Assembly: GCA_021795795.1 (NCBI GenBank)
Contig: JAJYPA010000281.1
Coordinates: 1-10,160, forward strand
Length of the DNA: 10,160 nucleotides
Reading direction: 5' to 3'
From: Pseudomonadota bacterium
Lineage (GTDB): Bacteria; Pseudomonadota; Gammaproteobacteria; Halothiobacillales; Halothiobacillaceae
Of the stretch, positions 4,396 through 10,160 are shown piece after piece (positions within the stretch are counted from its first letter, which is position 1; each line of letters opens with the position of its first letter). Both the position numbers and the translations under genes were made by a program. The notes beneath the pieces are model-generated. The model made no database searches, was not told the origin of the DNA, and worked only from the letters and a program-made list of their open reading frames with translations.

Positions 4396-7300
4396 CCTGA
4401 CCAGCCAGCCTTTGCTTGTAGTGCATGGGGTTGAACTCGACCAAAGAATTCGTGCAGGCATCGCCAGGCTTATTGTTGCACTAAATACGAAGTATGGAGC
4501 AGCTGAACGCTTGGCAACGCGTCAGCGCAGTCCGCAAAGCCGGTCAATAGGGTGTGATCCCGCAACAAGCATGCTGCGATACTTCAACACAGACAGCCTG
4601 CAAAAGCATGTGTACGGGCAAGACTTCGTTGAGGCCGTTTGGGGCATCTCCCAGCTTGGACCCAGAAACGAAGGGCAAAGCGCTAAGTACAAGGCGCTGA
4701 TGCAGTTTGTGGCGATACCGACGCCACCAAGCGCGTTCACCGGAGCAAAGTTGAAGGGTTTTTTTAGGCTGCTAATGCTGGCTCTCTGGGCAGAGCGAGC
4801 AGTTATGCTCCCTTTTGGATTTCAACTTGGCGGCCCGGCTCTACTGGAACATGATGCCATCATTCACAGTATGGACACGGTAGTGTCAAACTTCTTTCGG
4901 CAATACAAGCAGGGTGGACTGCACAGACCAGATGGCGTAAGCCCACTGCCGTTATCCGGAGCGGAAACGCTCTACAAGCTTGGGCCTCGGGTAGCCTGTG
5001 CGACAGATTGGCAACAGCTATCAGATGTCAGCATTCAAGAAGTTAGTGAGTTCTACAAGGCGATGAACCCGCTGGCGACTGACGACGATGCCCCAGTGTT
5101 TGGTTCCCGGCCGCCGCTTGCCTTGATGCTAAGAGAACTGGCTACCTGCCATCCCGGTGAGATTACCTTCTCTGGCGCGGATGTTGACGTCTTTGCCGTT
5201 TGGGTGGCAAGGCCGTCATACCATAAAACACCATTTCATGAATTCCTTGCCAACCGGTCTGAAATTGAGGAGCGTGTCCGGTTGCGCCAGTTGGTAAGCA
5301 AGCGAGGGCTTGAACCCGAAACAGACCTGGATTCATCCGCCAAAGATAAGGCTCTTCTAAATCTAGCCAAGAGGAAAGACCATGAGGCTGTGGTTGAGTA
5401 TTTCTCCAGCCTGCGCGGCATAGTGCGCAGCGGAAATGACTGGCTCCGTCACGGGGCACCTTATATCGGGCGGGAGCATGTCAACCTCAAGAACCTGGGG
5501 GCCCTGTGGCTGGAAGCATGGCAAGCGTACCTGAACTACCGCAAAGCAGTGCAGGGCTTCGATTCGCAGACCAACCCTGTTCGCGCCTTCAATGTATTAT
5601 GCGATTACCTGTTTCTCTACCTACCCTGGTGGAAGGAGATCAACCCGGAATCTACGGTTGAGTTTCCGTTAGCGCCGAAGCAGTTTAAGCGAGGCATCTT
5701 TGTGGCGCGAACTTTCCTGTCCGACACGGAAACGCCTCCCATCGCGCAGACGCCCATGCCCATACTTGAAGTTCTGCCGAAACGGCTGGCTAATGCGAAC
5801 TCTCGCTATGGTGTCCTGCATCTGCTGATACAGTTCTTTGAGTGGTTGCAGGTAGGCTTTGAAGATGACGACAGGATAGCTGGCCCCGGATTTCGCAGTC
5901 CGATTTGTCGTCTTGATTTACCGCGGTTGACGAGGAAAACCAAGACAACCAAGGTGCCATTTAGCCGACGGGTATATCCGCACCTGCTGTATTATTCGTA
6001 TGCGTTAGAGGCGTTCGGTGAGTACCTGCAACTGTTGGCAATGGAGCGTCCGCAAGTGTTTGCTGGCAGGCGGCTGCGCCAATTGCCATTCATGAGCACC
6101 GGGCCAACTCCAGACCAAGTGAGTCAATCCGGCAAGCCCTCTGACGACTACTTGGAGGATTGGCCAGAGTACTACGGCTTCGTGCCTTTTGTAAGCTACC
6201 GTGGCAAGAATTACCCTATTACCCGCTTACCCAACGTCTTTCAGTGGGCCGAGCGTATAGTTGACCTAACCAGGTATGGTGTCGAGGAACCTGAGCCAGC
6301 AAGGCGTTGGCTACCGCACCTGACTGTACTCCGCATGCTGATTGGCGCCATTGAGACGGGGCTACGGTTGCAGAGTATACAGTGGCTCGATGTTCGAACA
6401 TGGGATAAGGAGAACCTGAAGAACGGTATCGCACCCTCCTACGCTTACAACGTATCAAACATTCAATATGCGTGGCACTTTGCTCTGCCGATGCTGGTAT
6501 CGACTGACAAAACCAAGGATGAGCCATGGTCAACCTTTATCGTGTTTCGCGTGCGCGGTGCGTTCTACCGTGAGCAATACTTCAGGGAGTCCATCCGGGA
6601 AGATGGTTTGGATACGGCCGTAGACTACGATGGGATAGCCAACAGCCGATTCGGCCAGATTGTTCCCCTGTTCCGTAGCGCTGCATCGGCAGCGCCCTAT
6701 GGAGATAGCACCTATGACCGATACTGGCGTCAGATGCTATGGGGCTTCGAGGAACACTTCAACGACAACGTATCGGATGAAAATGAATTTGTCCAGTTCG
6801 TCTATTTGAAGGGCACCGATGAGGTCCAGGTGCCAGATTACAGCGACACAGACATCAGCGACATTCGCGCAATCAACACACCTCATGCATGTCGGGCGAC
6901 CTATGCGACCAACCGAACGGGGCTGATGGAGGCGTCTGATGTGGCGCAGCAGCTTGGGCACAGCAGCACCGTGGTGACCGCGTATTACACAGTTTCTACT
7001 CCGGAGCGAATGATTGAAGCTTTAGGTATGGTGGAGCGTGAGTTACACGCTAACCACAGCGCATTCGACAGCAACAACCCTGCGTACCTGCGGGCGGATA
7101 GCACGACAGGCTCCCTGTACCAAGGATTTCAGAAGGATAGGCAGGAAGCTATTGCCGCGTTCGGATTTGCGCCTTCAGTGGCGCTTTGGAGCACGGAAGA
7201 CCTAAAAACACCAGACGGGATGGAACTGCTAAAGACTAGCCCAACAAGCAGCATTCGGTTCAGAGAAACGCACATCTGCCCGGTTGGTGAGGCGTGCCCT

Positions 7301-7936
7301 TCAGATGTCGTCGAGAAGATTGGGGAGGCCGGCCGCTGCGGGGTCTGCCCATTGGCAATGCGCTGTGTTGACCACTTGCCGGCCATTGCCGCCAAGATTA
7401 ACCAGTTGATGCAGCGCGTTCGCAGTGACATCCGGCGGGCCGAGCAGCTTGCGGAACGGAAAGAGCCAACAGCTGTAGTGGATGCCCTCTACGAGGCTGC
7501 CGAACGTGACGCCAATGAGATTCTTGGCTGGCAACTAAGTCATGACATTCTGACGGCGACCCTGGCGGGACGTACTGAGCAAACCGCATACTTGGTGTCG
7601 GCCCCGGAGATTGTTCAGCGGCACTTACAGTGCGTCACGCGGGACCGCCCGGTGAGTGAGTTCCTGTTGCAGCGTATTGCTGATGCCAATGCCTATCCGA
7701 GCTTGGCTGACCCGGAGATACAACGGATTGCTGACAGGTTTCATCGGCACATCATGGGAGCCTCTGTTCCTATCTTTGAAGACGATCCTGTGGCCATATT
7801 AGCGAGCCTGATTAAGACGCAGATAGAGCCCCGCGGACTGACATTGCAGGACCTGGCGACACGTATCGAGCAGGTAGAAACCACCAAGGCGGTTGTTCCT
7901 GTGCTTTTTGCCTGGCCAGTTGGCCTGCTCGAATAG
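4388..7936 (+). CDS. gmtZ: Gamma-mobile-trio integrase GmtZ (large tyrosine recombinase)
   Basis: The ATG at 4388 is preferred because it overlaps the gmtY stop (ATGATTAA) and has AGTGGA about 8 bases upstream; in-frame ATGs at 4325 and 4379 lie deeper within gmtY. The product has 1182 residues, far longer than a usual integrase (300-450). The first 600 or so residues are without a domain I recognise. The tyrosine recombinase domain follows: R660 in ETGLRLQSIQW, H833 and R836 in TPHACRATY, H858 in QQLGHSS, and Y867 as nucleophile (Y866 adjacent). After it comes a cluster C964, C970, C984, C987, C993 with H996, likely metal-binding, then a helical C-terminal region. It presumably works with GmtY as a second recombinase subunit and moves the element. 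The long unknown N-terminal half is typical of this family as I recall it. Confidence 0.87.
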   Translation: MINLTSQPLLVVHGVELDQRIRAGIARLIVALNTKYGAAERLATRQRSPQSRSIGCDPATSMLRYFNTDSLQKHVYGQDFVEAVWGISQLGPRNEGQSAKYKALMQFVAIPTPPSAFTGAKLKGFFRLLMLALWAERAVMLPFGFQLGGPALLEHDAIIHSMDTVVSNFFRQYKQGGLHRPDGVSPLPLSGAETLYKLGPRVACATDWQQLSDVSIQEVSEFYKAMNPLATDDDAPVFGSRPPLALMLRELATCHPGEITFSGADVDVFAVWVARPSYHKTPFHEFLANRSEIEERVRLRQLVSKRGLEPETDLDSSAKDKALLNLAKRKDHEAVVEYFSSLRGIVRSGNDWLRHGAPYIGREHVNLKNLGALWLEAWQAYLNYRKAVQGFDSQTNPVRAFNVLCDYLFLYLPWWKEINPESTVEFPLAPKQFKRGIFVARTFLSDTETPPIAQTPMPILEVLPKRLANANSRYGVLHLLIQFFEWLQVGFEDDDRIAGPGFRSPICRLDLPRLTRKTKTTKVPFSRRVYPHLLYYSYALEAFGEYLQLLAMERPQVFAGRRLRQLPFMSTGPTPDQVSQSGKPSDDYLEDWPEYYGFVPFVSYRGKNYPITRLPNVFQWAERIVDLTRYGVEEPEPARRWLPHLTVLRMLIGAIETGLRLQSIQWLDVRTWDKENLKNGIAPSYAYNVSNIQYAWHFALPMLVSTDKTKDEPWSTFIVFRVRGAFYREQYFRESIREDGLDTAVDYDGIANSRFGQIVPLFRSAASAAPYGDSTYDRYWRQMLWGFEEHFNDNVSDENEFVQFVYLKGTDEVQVPDYSDTDISDIRAINTPHACRATYATNRTGLMEASDVAQQLGHSSTVVTAYYTVSTPERMIEALGMVERELHANHSAFDSNNPAYLRADSTTGSLYQGFQKDRQEAIAAFGFAPSVALWSTEDLKTPDGMELLKTSPTSSIRFRETHICPVGEACPSDVVEKIGEAGRCGVCPLAMRCVDHLPAIAAKINQLMQRVRSDIRRAEQLAERKEPTAVVDALYEAAERDANEILGWQLSHDILTATLAGRTEQTAYLVSAPEIVQRHLQCVTRDRPVSEFLLQRIADANAYPSLADPEIQRIADRFHRHIMGASVPIFEDDPVAILASLIKTQIEPRGLTLQDLATRIEQVETTKAVVPVLFAWPVGLLE

Positions 7937-7946
7937 AAGGACATAA

Positions 7947-8612
7947 ATGATGGTCGCAGCCAAGAAACCAAACAGCTTCGTGCAGTATCAGGCTGCGGTC
8001 GTGGATACCCACTTGAAGCGAATCGAAGCCGAGCTAAAGGACATCCGTAGCCGGTCAAAAATTTCTTTTGAGACTCTGAACGCACTGGTCAGGTACATCT
8101 CCAAGGTAACTGGAATGCACCGCACGACGTTGAAACGTAATACGACCTACCGGACTGTCCTGCGGGATTTTTTGGTACAACAAAGCGGTGCGACAACGGC
8201 GGTAGTGATAGCTGATGCCTCCCCAGAATTGTTGCGAGCCATGGTTGAAGAACAGCGACTAACCATTGCCAACCTGACGCAGCAAGTTCAAGTCCTAAAA
8301 GCTCGATTTGCTACGATGGATGCCGCAGCGAGGGGTTTGTTGACCCAGCCGGTTGTTGCAGAAAATCCAGTTGATGTGACGAAGATGTATACCGAGCGCG
8401 ACTTTCAGGACACAGCCATGGCGCTCTGGCAACTTATCCAACACCTGAACCACAGTACTGGTGTGGAAACCATTGTGATTGATGAGGATGCCGGGCTGAT
8501 TATGGACGCCGCTATCCCGAATCCACGCAAGCGCCGGGAACTGGCCATTGGCCCAGAGCGCACAAAACCGTTCATCGCCTGGTACAAGGCGAACAAGAAA
8601 CAGATTTCATAG
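7947..8612 (+). CDS. gmtX: Gamma-mobile-trio protein GmtX
   Basis: This 221-residue protein follows gmtZ by 10 bases, with AAGGA (7937-7941) directly upstream; the ATG at 7950 is an equally good start. Residues 38-75 (ISFETLNALVRYISKVTG, then HRTTLKRN) look like a helix-turn-helix. Residues 92-122 are a probable coiled coil. The C-terminal third contains acidic ETIVIDEDAG and ends in basic residues. The layout resembles the small third protein of Tn554-type elements (TnpC), which helps the recombinases bind or orient DNA. By analogy GmtX would be a DNA-binding accessory subunit of the GmtY/GmtZ complex. It is the last gene of the operon; no clear terminator follows. Confidence 0.85.
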   Translation: MMVAAKKPNSFVQYQAAVVDTHLKRIEAELKDIRSRSKISFETLNALVRYISKVTGMHRTTLKRNTTYRTVLRDFLVQQSGATTAVVIADASPELLRAMVEEQRLTIANLTQQVQVLKARFATMDAAARGLLTQPVVAENPVDVTKMYTERDFQDTAMALWQLIQHLNHSTGVETIVIDEDAGLIMDAAIPNPRKRRELAIGPERTKPFIAWYKANKKQIS

Positions 8613-8959
8613 AAGTGTGCCAGGGGATCGATTAGGAAGTGCGGGATGGATAATATAGTTTGCTCATTGGCGACCCCTGTCCTGCCCATGGTTCGGCATG
8701 TAGCCATGATCGCCACATGCAGCATCTCCGCGCGAGCATTGCTTACTTGGTCTCCTGGAGATACTATCGGGTGCAAGGAATGGCAGGTTCAGACTGTAAG
8801 CGGACGTTCGCTGTTTATGCGCTCATGCGTCAATGAACAAGCAGGATTCGGGATATGGTGCGGATTGCAGCCCGCGATCCCGGCAGCAGCACGCCGGGAC
8901 GCGAGTATCTTTAGCCTATATACAAAAAGACCTATCACCTAAAAATTGGGCGCTTCGGT
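8613..8959. other. Non-coding stretch after gmtX, possible right end of the element
   Basis: I see no supported gene. The open frame from 8646 to 8942 has no strong ribosome binding site and an implausible composition. Structures include tggcga/tcgcca near 8669-8716, gcatgt/acatgc nested within it, and the strong hairpin at 8873-8903. If the GMT element ends before dsrE, its right boundary should lie here. I cannot place it, because no repeat of the left-edge sequence or missing tRNA-Tyr half is visible. Confidence 0.45.
8873..8903. other. Strong GC-rich hairpin between gmtX and dsrE
   Basis: The 7-bp stem tcccggc (8878-8884) / gccggga (8893-8899) has loop agcagcac and is extended by cgcg/cgcg across a one-base bulge. 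It lies between two convergent genes, gmtX on the plus strand and dsrE on the minus strand. No T-run follows on either strand, so it could be a factor-assisted terminator or a recombination-site structure. Confidence 0.4.
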
Positions 8960-9337
8960 TCACCAAGTAAGAACGCGGCCAGCCGCGACTAAAGAAGGTA
9001 AGGCTGCACTGGGGGTGAGAAGCGGAATAGGCTTGCTCAGATCATCGGCCGTCATGCCATTGAGCTCCAGAGATTGCAAGCAGCCGATAATGCGCACACC
9101 GTTATCTTCAGCCAACTTCATGAAATCCGCTACGCTCTTCCCGCCTGGCATCGGAAAGATGGACTCAGCTTTGCCCTTTCCCAGCAACTCCGTAGCCGGG
9201 CCGGTGAAGTACATAATCACATTCTGCTCCGCGGCCGCTGCCGTAGCGGCAAGGAAAAAAGCCGATGGTAATCGCTTGGGATTCTCTGGCCCGGCGATAA
9301 GGACTATAACAAGATCTGCAACTTGTGCTTCAGGCAT
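8960..9337 (-). CDS. DsrE/DsrF-family sulfur-relay-like protein
   Basis: This 125-residue protein starts at an ATG with AGGAG (9346-9350 on the plus strand) 8 bases upstream. It shows the DsrE fold pattern: an N-terminal strand (ADLVIVLIAG), a helix rich in Ala (FFLAATAAAA), a strand ending YFTGPATELL, then VRIIGCLQSLELNGM with a conserved-type cysteine at C86, followed by ADDL. Members with this Cys act as persulfide carriers in sulfur transfer or oxidation in the cytoplasm; others have no known role. It stands alone on the minus strand without other dsr, tus or hdr genes in view, so the exact partner cannot be named. It probably belongs to the sequence flanking the mobile element. Confidence 0.75.
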   Translation of the reverse strand: MPEAQVADLVIVLIAGPENPKRLPSAFFLAATAAAAEQNVIMYFTGPATELLGKGKAESIFPMPGGKSVADFMKLAEDNGVRIIGCLQSLELNGMTADDLSKPIPLLTPSAALPSLVAAGRVLTW

Positions 9338-9428
9338 TTGAAAATCTCCTATTTTTCAGATAAAACATCTCTAACGTACATTGCGACTCGCTCCACCCCA
9401 GAGAATGAAAGAAAATGGGAGTGGGTGG
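9338..9428. other. Intergenic region upstream of dsrE
   Basis: This short region contains the dsrE ribosome binding site and presumably its promoter. I could not identify convincing -35 and -10 boxes on the minus strand. The IS21-type end appears to begin just beyond it. Confidence 0.35.
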
Positions 9429-9462
9429 TGACAAGTTGAGATCGCGCAAGTTTTTGGCCCCG

Positions 9463-9507
9463 TTGGCCACTTCAAAATCCCCCGCCTTTGGTCACCCAAA
9501 ATCTCCC
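9463..9507. repeat. Subterminal direct repeats of the IS21-type end
   Basis: Copy 1 begins ttggccacttcaaaatc (9463) and copy 2 begins ttggtcacccaaaatc (9488). They are 25 bases apart and are followed by ccccc and tccc. Such repeats are binding sites for the IstA transposase in IS21-family elements; that role is taken from family knowledge. Confidence 0.55.
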
Positions 9508-9526
9508 AGGCAGGACGTGTAGATTA

Positions 9527-9826
9527 TCAGTTGACTGAGAGGGTTTGTGCAAATCGCGTGGCAGCCTCTTTGAGCCGATAGCTCTTGCCTTCGAACTCAA
9601 GCAAATGCGATCGGTGCATTAATCGATTGAGGATGGCGGTGGCCATCGTGTTGTCTCCCAGGTATTTGCCCCAATTCTGTACCACACGGTTCGAGGTCAC
9701 GACGATGCTGCGCCGCAGCTTGTAGCGCTGGTGGATCAGCGTTTGCAACCACTCGCCAGCGCTGTCGCTGATACGCCTAGCCAGGAACAGGTCAAGCGCC
9801 ACCATGTCGGCGTCACGGTAGATTTG
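9527..9826 (-). pseudogene. istB: IstB-like IS21 helper ATPase, 5'-truncated
   Basis: The minus-strand frame ends at a proper stop (9527) and reads SIVVTSNRVVQNWGKYLGD, then TMATAILNRLMHRSH and FEGKSYRLKEAATRFA. These are hallmarks of the C-terminal part of IstB, the AAA+ helper of IS21 transposition. TSNR is the sensor-1 region. The Walker A and most of the Walker B region are missing. An ATG at 9805 exists, but it has no ribosome binding site I can support and would make only 92 residues against about 250 normally. The frame stays open further upstream without recognisable IstB sequence, so the breakpoint lies near 9826 or slightly beyond. Confidence 0.72.
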
Positions 9827-9838
9827 TGGTGCGCCACT

Positions 9839-10038
9839 ATTCCTATAAAAACATATGGTTAGATACGACCCCTTGAGTATTTGATGTCTCTATCCAGTAG
9901 AAACAGATTGTTAGCAACGAGCAGCATGGTATCCAGGGAACCAAGATCAATGAGTTGCGGTTAATGTGAAAGAAATCCGTGGAATGGGCACGGCAATCCC
10001 TGGCCATCGGGTGGCCATATTGGGATCGGAGTAACGCT
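9839..10038. other. Intergenic stretch with no feature recognised
   Basis: This region between the IS21 remnant and the terminal partial ORF has stops in the frames I checked and a more AT-rich start (around 9841-9900). I see no promoter, RNA gene or repeat I can support. Confidence 0.3.
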
Positions 10039-10160
10039 CTACGCTGGCTGATGCTGCGGCAGGAAGCCGAATTTGATCAGTTTCTTGATCCAGCGAGAAG
10101 CATTGCGCTGCACACTCAGTGCCTCATAGTCCGTATCGGCATCCCGGTAGTACTTGCCGT
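10039..10160 (-). CDS. C-terminal end of an unrecognised protein (partial)
   Basis: The minus-strand frame entering from the window edge encodes about 39 residues ending at a TAG (10039-10041). It reads GKYYRDADTDYEALSVQR and then NASRWIKKLIKFGFLP before the end. The composition is natural and the codons regular, so it is probably the true C-terminus of a gene. The motif YRDAD also occurs at the broken edge of the istB fragment (9826 downward), which may be coincidence. The setting among IS remnants makes a transposase possible, but I do not recognise the family. Confidence 0.45.
   Translation of the reverse strand, partial: GKYYRDADTDYEALSVQRNASRWIKKLIKFGFLPQHQPA

Larger units (their letters stand above)
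9429..9826 (-). mobile_element. Remnant of an IS21-family insertion sequence (end plus truncated istB)
   Basis: Downstream of the istB stop, two near-copies of ttggccacttcaaaatc-type sequence lie at 9463-9483 and 9488-9507. Caaaat followed by C-rich sequence, repeated in tandem near the end, is typical of IS21-family termini. The outer end may be tgacaag at 9429, but this boundary is uncertain. Toward higher coordinates the element is truncated: only the distal half of istB is present and no istA is seen in the window. Confidence 0.6.

Noticed and set aside
8405..8776. Minus-strand open frame overlapping the end of gmtX
   Set aside because: It would start at TTG, has a stop just upstream and runs antisense through gmtX. 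A decayed gene fragment in its first half is possible but I recognise no family.
8784..8800. ggttc next to agactgtaa, resembling pieces of tRNA-Tyr, as the right attachment site
   Set aside because: The pieces are in the wrong order and joining it to the left edge would not rebuild a tRNA 3' end.
8646..8942. Open frame of 98 codons after gmtX
   Set aside because: It has no strong ribosome binding site, an odd composition and overlaps the strong hairpin; not supported as a gene.
2891..8948. Inverted match atttttaggtg near 2891-2901 and in reverse near 8937-8947, as possible element ends
   Set aside because: Matches of this length are expected by chance in 10 kb, and the left copy overlaps the gmtY ribosome binding site inside the element.

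Overview
This window comes from an accessory region of a proteobacterial genome, probably gammaproteobacterial. That guess rests on its central module, which I recognise as the gamma-mobile-trio (GMT) recombinase operon, a family described mainly from gammaproteobacteria; nothing in the sequence fixes the genus. Base composition is moderately GC-rich, with one clearly AT-rich stretch (about 2372-2480) at the left edge of the GMT module.

Layout. (1) 1-671: mostly non-coding and hairpin-rich, with one possible 48-residue ORF (237-383). (2) 672-2371: a + strand tRNA array. It holds ten tRNA genes (one of undetermined identity, then Asn-GTT, Pro-TGG, Ser-TGA, Leu-TAG, Ser-GCT, Cys-GCA, Gln-CTG, Ser-GGA, Ala-CGC) and an eleventh, Tyr-GTA, that stops inside its T-loop. 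Spacers carry strong stem-loops. Two of them, directly before tRNA-Asn and tRNA-Ala, share a pseudoknot-like motif with a covarying stem. (3) 2372-8612: the recombinase module. An AT-rich promoter region is followed by an 80-residue unknown ORF, then gmtY (tyrosine recombinase), gmtZ (very large tyrosine recombinase with a Cys cluster) and gmtX (small HTH/coiled-coil partner). gmtY and gmtZ overlap by 8 bases, and gmtZ and gmtX are 10 bases apart. (4) 8613-8959: about 350 bases without a convincing gene, with a strong GC-rich hairpin. (5) 8960-9337, minus strand: an intact DsrE-family protein. (6) 9429-9826: the end of an IS21-family element with subterminal repeats and a truncated istB. (7) 10039-10160: the C-terminal end of another minus-strand protein running off the window.

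How it fits together. The three trio genes look like one translationally coupled operon with complete catalytic residue sets in both recombinases, so the module could be functional. Its left edge coincides with the tRNA-Tyr gene broken just after the T-loop TTC, a typical tyrosine-recombinase attachment point, which suggests insertion into the tRNA array. The missing tRNA 3' half is not seen elsewhere in the window. Little or no cargo lies between gmtX and dsrE, so either the element is nearly bare or its right part has been lost, perhaps with help from the IS remnants.
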